64,000 bases of DNA from Rhizobium rhizogenes. GTDB taxonomy: Bacteria; Pseudomonadota; Alphaproteobacteria; Rhizobiales; Rhizobiaceae. The stretch spans positions 1,802,001 through 1,866,000 of the forward strand of contig NZ_CP019702.2 of the NCBI RefSeq assembly GCF_002005205.3, written 5' to 3'. Both the position numbers and the translations under genes were made by a program. The notes under the pieces were generated by a model. The model saw only the letters and a program-made list of their open reading frames with translations. It had not been told where the DNA came from and made no database searches. The stretch's first letter is position 1. Every line of letters starts with the position of its first letter. Positions 8,299-17,117 of this stretch are shown one piece after another.

Positions 8299-9243
8299 AT
8301 GGGATCTGTCACGCCGCTCGGCGAAAGAATTCGTTTCGTTCCTCCACGTCTCGGCGCGGATGGCGATGTGCTGACCGTGGCCCGGGCGATTGCCGAACAA
8401 TGTCCCTTCGAAAGTGCCGGACAGGTCCATGCGCGGATCGCCCGTTCGGGCCTTCTCGCCCTCTCTGTACCGAATGAACTGGGTGGGGCGGATATCACCA
8501 ATGACATTCTCGCACAGGCGCTTTCGATTATCGCCGTGGCCAGTGCGGGGGCAGCGCGTGATCTGATCGAACATTTCACCGCGCTTGAATTCATCCGCAA
8601 TGCCGGCAGTGAAGAGCAGCGCGCGGCCCTTTTTGCCCGCCTTGATCTTGGCGAGACCTTTGCGCTTGTGTCTTCCCACGCGGGTGTGGAGCAGCCGGTT
8701 CCGATGATCGACGATGATTATGCCTTGCGGCTTCCCGATGATGTCGCGCGTTCGGTCACGACCGATGCCGACTGGATCGTCGTTCCAGCCGTCAATGCAG
8801 CGGGAAAAGCCCTGCTCGTGGTGCTGCGCAACCGGCCGGATACATCATGGGATGGCCTGCTGCGGGCCGATCAGGTGACTTTTCTTGCGCAGGGGGCAGG
8901 AAATCTTGCCGCTTCCGTTGCCACCTTGCTGAAAGCGGCGGTGGCCCTCGGTGAAAAACAGCGTGAACTTTCGGCGCTGCTGATCGACAGATTGGCGGAC
9001 GAAGGCGCGGTACAGCCAGCCATTGGCGAGGTTTTTCTCGCCATCGAACTGCTGAAGGCGCAAATCTCCGGCCTTGCCGCGCATATCGATGCGGCGCAGG
9101 TGGGTTCGGAGAACGTGACGTTTCGGTCGGTCAGGAACAGCGCGATCACGCTTGAAATCCTGATGGCGCGTCTGGGCCTAATCGATGGCGCGGGGGAATC
9201 CGGGCTGCTTGCATCCCTGGGAGATGATCTGCGCCGGCAATAG
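8299..9243 (+). CDS. Shortened acyl-CoA dehydrogenase-like protein
   Basis: Start taken at ATG 8299, which follows GAGGGAG; the frame is open further upstream but that part lies inside the reductase gene. The 314-residue product begins like DszC/SfnB-type acyl-CoA dehydrogenases (SGLLALSVPNELGGADITN, then EFIRNAGSEEQRAALFARL) and ends with a helical domain. The stretch between is short: the central beta domain, which normally carries the flavin-binding strands, is reduced to roughly 80 residues and lacks the usual motifs. It may be a catalytically altered or accessory subunit. It is coexpressed with the flavin reductase and converges on the Rrf2 regulator gene. Confidence 0.65.
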   Translation: MGSVTPLGERIRFVPPRLGADGDVLTVARAIAEQCPFESAGQVHARIARSGLLALSVPNELGGADITNDILAQALSIIAVASAGAARDLIEHFTALEFIRNAGSEEQRAALFARLDLGETFALVSSHAGVEQPVPMIDDDYALRLPDDVARSVTTDADWIVVPAVNAAGKALLVVLRNRPDTSWDGLLRADQVTFLAQGAGNLAASVATLLKAAVALGEKQRELSALLIDRLADEGAVQPAIGEVFLAIELLKAQISGLAAHIDAAQVGSENVTFRSVRNSAITLEILMARLGLIDGAGESGLLASLGDDLRRQ

Positions 9244-9248
9244 CGGTG

Positions 9249-9698
9249 CTATTTGCCAGCGGGAATGGAGCGCGCTTTCTGCCCGTCCCCGGCGACGAAT
9301 TGTGCGAGCGTCATGTTGTCCAGGATTGTTGCGATGGCGTCGCGCACGTCCGTCATCGAAACCCTGACCTGACAGGTCTCGGGATCGTCACAGTCGTCAC
9401 AGGCTTCAAAGGCGGTGCGGCTTGCGCAGCGGATGGGCGCCAGAGGGCCGTCCAGTGTGCGGATAACCTGGCCGATCATGATTTCGGATGGTGTTTTCGA
9501 GAGTGAATAACCGCCATTTGGTCCCTTCTTGGAGCGCAGGATACCGCTGTTGCGCAGTTCGAGAAGGATGGTGTCGAGGAATTTTTTCGGAATATTGTTG
9601 CGTGTGGCAATCTCTGTCACGAAGGCAGTCTCGCCTTGGGGCAGCTGCGCCAGATCGACCAGAGCCTTTAATCCGTATTTGCCTTTTTTGGTCAACAT
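9249..9698 (-). CDS. Cys-rich Rrf2-family transcriptional regulator
   Basis: The product has 149 residues from ATG 9698; an earlier in-frame start would add nine non-conserved residues before the typical Rrf2 opening MLTKKGKYGLKALVDLA. A winged helix follows (IATRNNIPKKFLDTIL, then GPNGGYSL). Four cysteines lie at 91, 100, 103 and 109 (C-X8-C-X2-C-X5-C). IscR and RirA use a three-Cys cluster in the same region to hold an Fe-S cluster, with different spacing, so a cluster or redox/thiol sensing is plausible but unproved. CymR, another Rrf2 protein, governs cysteine metabolism in Firmicutes. Its place inside a sulfur island makes it the best local candidate regulator. Its upstream region (9726-9790) carries TTAGGAATAATATGG on the minus strand, which partly resembles the shared motif. 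Confidence 0.85.
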   Translation of the reverse strand: MLTKKGKYGLKALVDLAQLPQGETAFVTEIATRNNIPKKFLDTILLELRNSGILRSKKGPNGGYSLSKTPSEIMIGQVIRTLDGPLAPIRCASRTAFEACDDCDDPETCQVRVSMTDVRDAIATILDNMTLAQFVAGDGQKARSIPAGK

Positions 9699-9948
9699 CG
9701 CCTGATCCGCAAAAAGGGCCGGCACATTCCGCGACGCCGGGCCATATTATTCCTAACTTACTAAGTAGTTTTTAGCGAATTCCGGCGCAAGCCCGTTTCG
9801 CAGGCATGTGCCGCTGAAAACGGCTTATTGCCCGTCATTCTCATACCCATGTTCCAGCGTGGCGGATGATCTTGCCGGAGTTGATTTCTCAAAGCCCGGC
9901 GGAAAACAATATTTTCTCTGATCGCATCGCAACGTGGAACGAACGTTC

Positions 9949-9966
9949 TTTATTAGAATATAAAAT
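9949..9966 (+). promoter_or_regulatory. Copy E of the AT-rich motif
   Basis: TTATTAGAATATAAAATC lies about 40 bases before the MsnO8-type monooxygenase start and shares TAGAATATAAA with copy D. It could also be read as a -10 box (TATAAA), so its status as an operator is uncertain. Confidence 0.35.
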
Positions 9967-10006
9967 CGGTAGACAAAGTATGCATCAAAAGACGTGCGAG
10001 GTGATG

Positions 10007-11008
10007 ATGTATACTCTCAGTTTGCTGGACAAGAGCCCCGTTTCGGCGGGTGAGGATGCGGCCGGCGCATTCCGCGACACGATCAATCTCGCCAGGCGTG
10101 CCGACGATCTGGGTTATCGCCGGTTCTGGGTGGCCGAACATCACAATTCGCCGGAGCTTGCCGGCTCCGCGCCCGAGGCGCTTGTGGCGTGGATACTGGC
10201 GAAGACATCCCGTATCCGCGTCGGCTCGGGTGGCGTCATGCTGCAGCATTACAGCCCTTACAAGGTCGCCGAGGTTTTCAATGTCCTCTCTTCGCTGGCG
10301 CCCGGCCGGGTCGATCTCGGCATCGGCAAGACGCCGGGTGGTCTGCCATTGGCGACGTCCGCCTTGCAGCAGGCCTATGATCCTGCCCGCAAGCCGGATT
10401 TCGAGACGGCCTTCGGGGAACTCACCACATTTTTATCGGGGGCCGCGCCGCTGGATCATGCGCAGGCCGGATTGCAGGCAACGCCTGCGCCGCCGGTCGC
10501 GGCAGAGAGATTCCTGCTCGGCGCCAGCCCGGAAAGTGCAAGGCTTGCGGCTTCAAAAGGATGGAGTTTCGTCTTTGCCGGTCATCTCAATGGCGATCCG
10601 GACGTTCTTCGTCGCAGCCTGTCGGCTTTCCGTGCAGAAAGCGGCGGAAATGCCCCGATCCTCGCCTTGTCGGCCTTTGCCGCCAGTGATCCCGACCATG
10701 CCGCAAGGCAGGTCGAGGGCCAGCGCATCTACCGGGTGTTTCTCAGCGATGGCAGGGCTTTCAATCTCGGTCGCCGCGAGCAGGCGGAAGAATTTGCCCG
10801 CCAGTCCGGCGATAGCGATTATCGCATCGAGGAGCGCAAGCCCAACGTGCTGCATGGTGCACCGGAGGATATTCACCGGGCGTTGCGCGCTCTTTCCGAA
10901 GAGCACGGCATTGAGGAATTCATCATCGAACCGCCGCATGTGGGGGCCGATCAGCGGCTTGCCTCGGTTGAACTCTTGGCCACGCATCGCCTTTCCCGGG
11001 CGGCGTGA
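10007..11008 (+). CDS. LLM-class flavin-dependent oxidoreductase, MsnO8 type (YtmO/CmoO-like)
   Basis: The 333-residue TIM-barrel protein opens with MYTLSLLDKSPVSAGEDA, then LGYRRFWVAEHHN, then RIRVGSGGVMLQHYSPYKVAE. This is the MsnO8 branch of luciferase-like monooxygenases, which includes B. subtilis YtmO. ATG 10007 is preferred over ATG 10004 because GAGG then has proper spacing. The cofactor would be FMNH2 from the reductase encoded at 7703. It is the first gene of a run that continues through the DszA-like enzyme, deacylase, acetyltransferase and transporter, so it probably acts on the same S-alkyl substrate; the exact step is not known even for the Bacillus protein. Confidence 0.8.
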   Translation: MYTLSLLDKSPVSAGEDAAGAFRDTINLARRADDLGYRRFWVAEHHNSPELAGSAPEALVAWILAKTSRIRVGSGGVMLQHYSPYKVAEVFNVLSSLAPGRVDLGIGKTPGGLPLATSALQQAYDPARKPDFETAFGELTTFLSGAAPLDHAQAGLQATPAPPVAAERFLLGASPESARLAASKGWSFVFAGHLNGDPDVLRRSLSAFRAESGGNAPILALSAFAASDPDHAARQVEGQRIYRVFLSDGRAFNLGRREQAEEFARQSGDSDYRIEERKPNVLHGAPEDIHRALRALSEEHGIEEFIIEPPHVGADQRLASVELLATHRLSRAA

Positions 11009-11031
11009 TTTTGTTCTCAGGAGGAAATGAC

Positions 11032-12372
11032 ATGACGAGAAAGAAAATCCGTTTCGGCATCATGCTTCAGGGCCCCGGCGGGCATATGAACGCCTGGCGG
11101 CACCCCAAAAGCCCGGTCGATGCCAGCGTCAATTTCGACTTCTTCAGGAAGACCGCGTTGAAGGCGGAAGCGGCGGGCATCGCCTTCGCTTTCGTGGCGG
11201 ACGGGCTCTATATCAATGACAAGTCGATCCCGCATTTCCTCAACCGGTTCGAGCCGCTGACGATCCTGTCGGCGCTCGCCTCCGTGACCTCGAAGATCGG
11301 TCTCGCCGGTACGGTTTCGACTTCCTATAGCGATCCCTTCACCATTGCCCGCCAGTTCGCCTCGCTCGATCTGCTGAGCGGCGGTCGCGCCGGATGGAAT
11401 GCGGTCACGACGCCGCTTGAAGGCACGGCGAAGAATTACAGCCGCAACCATCCCGAACATGCGCTGCGTTACGAGATTGCCGACGAATATCTCGAGGTGA
11501 TCAAGGGCCTGTGGGACAGCTGGGATGATGACGCTTTCCTGCGCAACCGCGAGACGGGACAGTTCTTCGATCGCGCCAAACTCCATACGCTCGGCCATAA
11601 GGGCCGTTTCTTCCAGGTGGAAGGCCCGCTCAATATCCAGCGTTCGCCGCAGGGGCAGCCGGTCGTATTCCAGGCCGGCTCCTCGGATGCCGGCATCGGC
11701 CTTGCGGGCAAACATGCCGATGCCGTCTTCACCAATTCCGCTTCGCTGGAGGAAAACCAGACCTTCCTCAAGCGTGCGAAACAGAGCGCCGTCGCACAGG
11801 GCCGCTCCGCTGCCGATGTGAAGATTTTCCCCGGCATCGGCCCGATTGTCGGCGAGACGCAGGAGGAAGCGGAGGCGAAATATAACGTCATCCGCAACCT
11901 CATCACGACAGAGGATGCGCTCGCCTATCTCGGCCGTTTCTTCGATCATCATGATTTCAGCGTCTATCCGCTGGATGAGCCTTTCCCCGAACTCGGCGAG
12001 ATCGGCAAGAACAGTTTCCGCTCCACGACCGACCGCATCAAGCGCCGCGCCAAGGAAAAGAACCAGACGCTGCGCGAGGCAGCGCTTGAGGCCGCGACCC
12101 CGCGTGAAGGTTTCATCGGCACGCCGGACAAGGTGGCTGACGAAATCATCCGCTGGGTGGAGCACGATGCGGCCGATGGCTTCATTCTGGGCTTCCCGGT
12201 GATTGCCGAGGGACTGGACGATTTCATCCGTCTCGTCATCCCGGTGCTGCAGCGGCGCGGTTATTTCGATCCGCATCTGGAAGGGGCGACGCTGCGCGAC
12301 CATCTCGGCCTGCCTTTCAGGGAAAGCGTCTATTCCAGCGGCGAAAACGGATCGGACAAGGCCATCGCCTGA
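11032..12372 (+). CDS. DszA/NtaA/SnaA-family FMN monooxygenase (YtnJ/CmoJ-like)
   Basis: The gene starts at ATG 11032 after AGGAGG, 23 bases beyond the previous stop. The 446-residue product is in the nitrilotriacetate/DszA branch of the LLM enzymes: IRFGIMLQGPGGHMNAWRHP opening, FAFVADGLY, LSGGRAGWNAVTTP, and the long C-terminal GFIGTPDKVADEIIRWVEHDAADGF. Members use FMNH2 and O2 to cleave C-N or C-S bonds in nitrilotriacetate, dibenzothiophene sulfone or N-acetyl-S-alkylcysteines. The next two genes, an M20 deacylase and a GNAT acetyltransferase, match the partners of YtnJ in the Bacillus S-alkylcysteine pathway. C-S cleavage of an N-acetyl-S-alkylcysteine is therefore the favoured inference; a DszA-like sulfone role is the alternative. 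Confidence 0.85.
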   Translation: MTRKKIRFGIMLQGPGGHMNAWRHPKSPVDASVNFDFFRKTALKAEAAGIAFAFVADGLYINDKSIPHFLNRFEPLTILSALASVTSKIGLAGTVSTSYSDPFTIARQFASLDLLSGGRAGWNAVTTPLEGTAKNYSRNHPEHALRYEIADEYLEVIKGLWDSWDDDAFLRNRETGQFFDRAKLHTLGHKGRFFQVEGPLNIQRSPQGQPVVFQAGSSDAGIGLAGKHADAVFTNSASLEENQTFLKRAKQSAVAQGRSAADVKIFPGIGPIVGETQEEAEAKYNVIRNLITTEDALAYLGRFFDHHDFSVYPLDEPFPELGEIGKNSFRSTTDRIKRRAKEKNQTLREAALEAATPREGFIGTPDKVADEIIRWVEHDAADGFILGFPVIAEGLDDFIRLVIPVLQRRGYFDPHLEGATLRDHLGLPFRESVYSSGENGSDKAIA

Positions 12373-12380
12373 ACTTGCGG

Positions 12381-12405
12381 CCGGGCGGCGATGATTGTCG
12401 CCCGG
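12381..12405 (+). other. Intercistronic hairpin
   Basis: CCGGGCG (12381-12387) pairs with CGCCCGG (12399-12405) in the 82-base gap between the monooxygenase and deacylase genes. There is no T-run, so it more likely affects mRNA stability or partial attenuation than full termination. Confidence 0.4.
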
Positions 12406-12454
12406 TGCAGATTTCAAGACGCGGCGCGTAGCGAGCCGTGCAGGAGACAGAACC

Positions 12455-13642
12455 ATGAATATCCGCATTGACGGCGCGCGTCCTCAGGACGACGCCGAAC
12501 GGGGAATCCTTGCCTTTATCGAGGAGAGCATCGCCATCCGGCATGATCTCCACCGGCATCCCGAGCTTTCGCTCAAGGAAAAACGCACGTCGGCGCTCAT
12601 TGCCCGTTATCTGCTGTCGTTCGGATACGAGGTGACGGAAGGTGTCGGCGGCCACGGCGTTGTTGCGACATTGAAACGCGGTCATGGTGAAAAACGTCTC
12701 GGAATCCGCGCCGATATCGACGCCCTGCCGATTATCGAGGAAACCGGCCTTGCCTATGCCAGCCAGACGCAGGGTGTCATGCATGCCTGCGGTCATGATG
12801 GTCATACGACGATCCTGCTCGCCGCCGCCCGCTATCTTGCGGAAACATCGAATTTTTCCGGCACGCTGACGCTGATCTTCCAGCCGGCCGAGGAGATCGG
12901 CGCGGGTGCGAGGGCAATGATAAAGGACCGGCTGTTCGAGCGGTTTCCCGTCGATGCCGTCTTCGGACTGCATAATTGGCCGGGTGTCGACACCGGACAT
13001 TTCGGCTTCGTCGAAGGCCCCGCCATGGCCTCCGTCGACAAGGCGAAAGTGCGGATTGTCGGCAAGGGCGGGCATGGCGCCGCGCCGCATGAGACAGTCG
13101 ATCCGGTTCTCGCCTCGGCCAGTTTCGTCACCGCCCTGCAGAGCATCGTTTCGCGCAATGTCGATCCGCGCGAGATGGCGGTGCTGACGGTCGGTTCCAT
13201 TCATGGCGGAACCGCCTCCAACGTCATTCCCGAGAGCGTCGAGCTTCAGATCACCGCCCGGGCTTTTTCGCCCGCCGTGCGTGACAGGCTGGAGGAGCGG
13301 CTTCCGGCGCTGGCCAAAGCGCAGGCCGAAAGCTTCGGCGCGAAAGCAGAGGTCGCCTATTCCCGTGGTTTCCCGCCGGTCATCAATCACACCCCTCAGA
13401 CGGCGTTCGCCCGCGATGTCGCCAAACGGCATTTCGCCGCCGGGCAGATCGCCGAAGCGTTCCAGCCGCGCACGGCGAGCGAGGATTTCGCCTTCATGCT
13501 GCAGGAGCGGCCCGGCTCCTATCTGTTCGTCGGCAATGGCGAAAGCGCACCGCTGCACAGCCCTCACTACGATTTCAACGACGCGATCATCGCGCCGGCA
13601 GCACGCTTCTGGGTGCGGCTGGCGGAAGCCTATCTCTCCTGA
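12455..13642 (+). CDS. M20-family amidohydrolase / N-acyl amino acid deacylase (SndA/YtnL-like)
   Basis: Start at ATG 12455 after GCAGGAG; an earlier in-frame start lacks a ribosome site. The 395-residue enzyme belongs to the M20D (hippurate hydrolase/amidohydrolase) group. It has the DLHRHPEL entry motif, ADIDALPI, the metal site HACGHDGH with Cys112 and His114, the QPAEE block with catalytic glutamate 146 and metal-binding 147, and GGHGAAPHE in the dimer domain. Such enzymes remove an acyl group from an N-acyl amino acid in the cytoplasm. In B. subtilis the equivalent SndA deacetylates N-acetylcysteine made by the monooxygenase step. The context here is the same. Confidence 0.86.
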   Translation: MNIRIDGARPQDDAERGILAFIEESIAIRHDLHRHPELSLKEKRTSALIARYLLSFGYEVTEGVGGHGVVATLKRGHGEKRLGIRADIDALPIIEETGLAYASQTQGVMHACGHDGHTTILLAAARYLAETSNFSGTLTLIFQPAEEIGAGARAMIKDRLFERFPVDAVFGLHNWPGVDTGHFGFVEGPAMASVDKAKVRIVGKGGHGAAPHETVDPVLASASFVTALQSIVSRNVDPREMAVLTVGSIHGGTASNVIPESVELQITARAFSPAVRDRLEERLPALAKAQAESFGAKAEVAYSRGFPPVINHTPQTAFARDVAKRHFAAGQIAEAFQPRTASEDFAFMLQERPGSYLFVGNGESAPLHSPHYDFNDAIIAPAARFWVRLAEAYLS

Positions 13643-13663
13643 CGCGAAAATTAGGACAAGGAC

Positions 13664-14218
13664 ATGAGCGACAGTTTTTTCTACACATCGGTCAAGGATC
13701 CGCTCGCAACCCCGCTTCTGGAGGAGTTGCTGTTCGAATATGACAGCCGTTACGGCACGTTCTTCAATGCGGAAGGGGCCAAGGCGGAGCTGAATAAATA
13801 TCCGCCGGAAGCCTTCAGCCCGCCATCGGGCAATTTCCTGCTGCTGCTGCGTGACGGCAAAGCGATCGCCGGCGGCGCCTTCATGCGCTACGACGACGAA
13901 ACGGCGGAATTCAAGCGGGTCTGGACCCATTCCGCCCATCGCCGGCAAGGGCTTGCGAAAATCGTGCTCCGGGAACTGGAGCAGCAGGCGATCCGGCAGG
14001 GTTATGCCCGCGTTTATCTGACCACCGGCTTCCGCCAGCCGGAAGCGGTCGGCCTTTATCTCACCAATGGTTATCGCGCTTTGTTCGATACCGCGGCCGA
14101 TCCCGAGACGATCCGGTCCTTGCCCTTCGAAAAATTTCTTTCCGACACGGCCACCTCCATCCCGGACGGTGCGCCAATACAGGCCGCCTGGCCGCAACTC
14201 TCTCCGGTTCATCCCTGA
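13664..14218 (+). CDS. GNAT-family N-acetyltransferase (SnaB/YtmI-like role)
   Basis: The 184-residue protein is a single-domain GCN5-related acetyltransferase. The acetyl-CoA loop is [11 protein letters not shown], preceded by the [11 protein letters not shown] strand and followed by a typical [12 protein letters not shown]-terminal strand-helix. It starts 21 bases after the deacylase gene. Acetyl transfer to the amino group of an S-substituted cysteine would protect it for the monooxygenase, and the deacylase would later free cysteine, as in Bacillus. Family membership is firm; the substrate is inferred only from neighbours. Confidence 0.82.
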   Translation: MSDSFFYTSVKDPLATPLLEELLFEYDSRYGTFFNAEGAKAELNKYPPEAFSPPSGNFLLLLRDGKAIAGGAFMRYDDETAEFKRVWTHSAHRRQGLAKIVLRELEQQAIRQGYARVYLTTGFRQPEAVGLYLTNGYRALFDTAADPETIRSLPFEKFLSDTATSIPDGAPIQAAWPQLSPVHP

Positions 14219-14231
14219 AAGGCTTTCTCCG

Positions 14232-16037
14232 ATGACAATAGCCTCCGATTTTCCGCATGTTGCGGTGAGCGAACAGAAGGATGAGCCGGCCAGGCACGGC
14301 TATGCGCATTTTCGCGTCGTCCCCGCCCGTTATCCGTTGCGCACGGCGGGCACCGTGCTTGCGGTTCTCATCATTGCCGCCATCCTGCACTCCGTCTTCG
14401 GCAACCCCCGCTGGGGCTGGAACGTGTTTGCGGAATGGTTCTTTGCGGAGCCGGTGCTTGTAGGGCTCGGCCGGACGCTGCTGCTGACCGTGCTTGGTGC
14501 TTTTCTGGGTTTCGTGCTCGGCACGGTTCTGGCGCTCGCCCGTGTTTCGGGTTCGCCCCTGCTTGTCGCGATCTCCTGGACCTATATCTGGATATTCCGT
14601 TCCATTCCGCTGATCGTGCTTTTGCTGATCCTCAACAATCTCGGATATCTCTACGAGACCGTGACGATCGGTGTGCCCTATACCGGCATCAATTTCTTCA
14701 GCTGGAACACGACGCAGCTGATGACACCCTTTGCCGCAGCGGTTCTGGGGCTGACATTGCATGCCGCGGCTTTCTCATCGGAAATCGTGCGCGGCGGTAT
14801 CCTCTCGGTGGAACAGGGCCAGCTTGAAGCGGCCGCTTCCCTCGGCCTGCCGCGCCGCCGGCAGTTTTCGCGGATCGTGCTGCCGCAGGCGATGCGGACC
14901 ATTTTGCCCAATGGTTTCAACGAGATCATTCTGCTCGCAAAGGGCACGTCGCAGGTCTATATCCTCGCGCTGCCGGAACTGTTCTATACGATCCAGATCA
15001 TCTATCGCCGCAATCTGGAAGTGATCCCGCTGCTGATGGTCGCCACTGTCTGGTATCTGGTGATCCTGACCGCGCTTTCCATCGTTCAGCACCATATCGA
15101 ACGGCACTTCTCGCGCGGCGCGCTGCGCAATCCGCCGCCCTCGCTGTTTGCCACGCTCTACCGCACCTTCCTGCCGCGCAAGCCTTTGCCGGAAGCGGTG
15201 GAGACGCCAGCGCCCGCCATTGAAAGACCTGAACGACCGGCTGCCGCCAGGACAGGAAGTTTCCAGCTCGGCAATCGTGGCGGTTCGGTCAATATCCACG
15301 GCGTTTCCAAGTCCTTCGGAACACTGAAGGTGCTGGACGATGTCACGCTCTCCATTCCGGCAGGCAGCGTCACCACCATTCTCGGCCAGTCCGGTTCCGG
15401 CAAGTCGACCTTGCTGCGCTCCATCAACCACCTGGAGCGTGTCGACGACGGCTTCATCGCCATCGACGGTGAACTGGTCGGATATCGCCAGAAAGGCGAC
15501 ACGCTTTATGAGCTGAAGGAAAAGGACATTCTGAAACGCCGCGTCGAAGTGGGCATGGTGTTCCAGAGCTTCAACCTGTTCCCGCATCTGACGGCGCTTG
15601 AAAACATCGCCGAAGCGCCGGTCGTGGTTCGCGGCATATCGAAAGAACAGGCGGAAGCCGAGGCGCGCGATCTTCTGGCCCGTGTCGGGCTGGCCGAAAA
15701 GGCAGGCGCCTATCCGCGCCAGCTTTCTGGCGGGCAGCAGCAGCGCGTGGCGATTGCCCGGGCCTTAGCGCTGCGGCCGAAGGTGCTGCTCTTCGACGAG
15801 CCGACATCCGCGCTCGACCCAGAGCTGGTCAATGAGGTGCTCGACGTCATCAAGGAGCTGTCCCGCTCCGGCGTCACGCTCATCATCGTCACCCACGAAA
15901 TCGGCTTTGCCCGCGAAGTCTCCGACAGGGTCGTCTTCATGGAACAGGGCCGCATTCTCGAAACGGGCACGCCGGAGAAGGTGTTCAACAAGCCGGATCA
16001 CCCGCGCACGGCCGAATTTCTCGCAAAAGTTCTCTAA
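14232..16037 (+). CDS. Fused amino-acid ABC transporter permease and ATPase
   Basis: Start at ATG 14232; the frame is open upstream but overlaps the acetyltransferase gene. The 601-residue chain joins two usual subunits. Residues about 30-300 form a HisM/GlnP-type permease with at least five membrane segments and the EAA loop [20 protein letters not shown]. After a linker rich in Pro/Glu/Ala (about 310-355) comes a HisP/GlnQ-type ATPase: Walker [10 protein letters not shown] at about 385, signature LSGGQQQR, Walker [12 protein letters not shown] and the switch His in VTHE. Polar amino-acid importers normally use separate proteins. Two binding-protein genes follow immediately. Cystine or an S-substituted cysteine is the likely cargo by context. 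Confidence 0.88.
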   Translation: MTIASDFPHVAVSEQKDEPARHGYAHFRVVPARYPLRTAGTVLAVLIIAAILHSVFGNPRWGWNVFAEWFFAEPVLVGLGRTLLLTVLGAFLGFVLGTVLALARVSGSPLLVAISWTYIWIFRSIPLIVLLLILNNLGYLYETVTIGVPYTGINFFSWNTTQLMTPFAAAVLGLTLHAAAFSSEIVRGGILSVEQGQLEAAASLGLPRRRQFSRIVLPQAMRTILPNGFNEIILLAKGTSQVYILALPELFYTIQIIYRRNLEVIPLLMVATVWYLVILTALSIVQHHIERHFSRGALRNPPPSLFATLYRTFLPRKPLPEAVETPAPAIERPERPAAARTGSFQLGNRGGSVNIHGVSKSFGTLKVLDDVTLSIPAGSVTTILGQSGSGKSTLLRSINHLERVDDGFIAIDGELVGYRQKGDTLYELKEKDILKRRVEVGMVFQSFNLFPHLTALENIAEAPVVVRGISKEQAEAEARDLLARVGLAEKAGAYPRQLSGGQQQRVAIARALALRPKVLLFDEPTSALDPELVNEVLDVIKELSRSGVTLIIVTHEIGFAREVSDRVVFMEQGRILETGTPEKVFNKPDHPRTAEFLAKVL

Positions 16038-16060
16038 TCAACAACAAAGGAAACACTCAC

Positions 16061-16999
16061 ATGGCATTTTCATCGAAATTATTGTCTCTGCTCGCCGGCG
16101 GTTTTTTCACCGCCACCGCCGCGCTCATCCCGGCCGCGCATGCGCAGGAGGTTGATCTGTCGCCCGAGCAGAAGGGGCGGGTGCGCGCCGAAAAGGTGGA
16201 AGAGGCAATCAAGCTTCTGCCCGCCGGCCACAAATTCATCGCCGACGGAAAACTGACGGTCGCGACCGTTCCCTTCCGCCTGCCGCTGGTGGACTATGCG
16301 AGCGACACAAAAACGCCGATCGGCGTGGAGCCGGACATCGCCCAGCTGGTCGCCGACAGCCTCGGCCTTGAGCTGCAGCTTGTGCCCATCGCCTGGGCCG
16401 ACTGGCCGCTCGGTCTTGCTTCCGGCAAATATGACGCCGTCGCCTCCAACATCACGGTGACGGAAGCCCGCAAGGAAAAGTTCGATTTTTCCAGCTATCG
16501 CAACGATCTGCTCGGCTTTTACGTCGGCAATAACAGCAAGGTCACATCAATCGGCAAGCCGGAGGATGTCGCCGGGCTGAAGGTCATCGTCGGGGCCGCC
16601 ACCAATCAGGAGCAGATCCTGCTGAAATGGATCAAGGACAACAAGGCCAAGGGGCTGGCCGATACCGAGGTGCAATATTACGACGATCAGGCCGTGCTCG
16701 ACGTCGCCCTGCAATCCGGCCGCGCGGATGCCTATCTCGGCCCCAACGCGACCTCTGCCTTTCAGGCGGCAAGCCAGAAGAAGACCAAGCTTGTCGGTAC
16801 CTTCTCCGGCGGCTGGCCGGAAGCGGCCGAGATTGCCGTCGCTTCGAAAAAGGACGCAGGCATAGCCGAGGCCATCACCGCCGCGCTGAACGCCCAGATC
16901 AAGAACGGCAATTACGGCAAGGTTCTCGCCCGCTGGAATCTCGGTTCCGAAGCCATCACCGAATCCCGCACCAATCCGCCCGGCCTGCCCAAGAGCTGA
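16061..16999 (+). CDS. Amino-acid ABC transporter substrate-binding protein, first copy
   Basis: The 312-residue protein has a signal peptide (cleavage near AHAQEV, about residue 29) and the family 3 solute-binding fold: KLTVATVPFRLPL opening, GVEPDIAQLVADSLGLEL, then IAWADWPLGLASGKYDAVASNITVTEARKEK split across the first lobe, and a C-terminal ESRTNPPGLPKS. The gene follows the transporter after 23 bases with AAAGGAAA as ribosome site. It would bind the sulfur amino acid in the periplasm and pass it to the fused permease. The next gene is a clear paralogue. Confidence 0.87.
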   Translation: MAFSSKLLSLLAGGFFTATAALIPAAHAQEVDLSPEQKGRVRAEKVEEAIKLLPAGHKFIADGKLTVATVPFRLPLVDYASDTKTPIGVEPDIAQLVADSLGLELQLVPIAWADWPLGLASGKYDAVASNITVTEARKEKFDFSSYRNDLLGFYVGNNSKVTSIGKPEDVAGLKVIVGAATNQEQILLKWIKDNKAKGLADTEVQYYDDQAVLDVALQSGRADAYLGPNATSAFQAASQKKTKLVGTFSGGWPEAAEIAVASKKDAGIAEAITAALNAQIKNGNYGKVLARWNLGSEAITESRTNPPGLPKS

Positions 17000-17052
17000 G
17001 CGTGAAAGTTGAGTAGCCAAAAGCTGAGTTGAAGGTGGGACATCACTCAGCC

Positions 17053-17084
17053 GGTGGCGCGGGCATCCTCCCGCCCGCGCCACC
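17053..17084 (+). other. Strong intercistronic hairpin between tandem binding-protein genes
   Basis: GGTGGCGCGGG (17053-17063) and CCCGCGCCACC (17074-17084) make an 11-bp perfect stem. There is no T-run after it, so it probably protects the upstream mRNA or lowers expression of the second gene. Confidence 0.55.
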
Positions 17085-17117
17085 TCCGTCCCGCAATCAT
17101 CCTATCGGGAAACCACA

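Noticed and set aside
12317..14212. A 631-codon minus-strand frame
   Set aside because: Covers the M20 deacylase and GNAT genes in the opposite direction; the sense products carry complete catalytic motifs.
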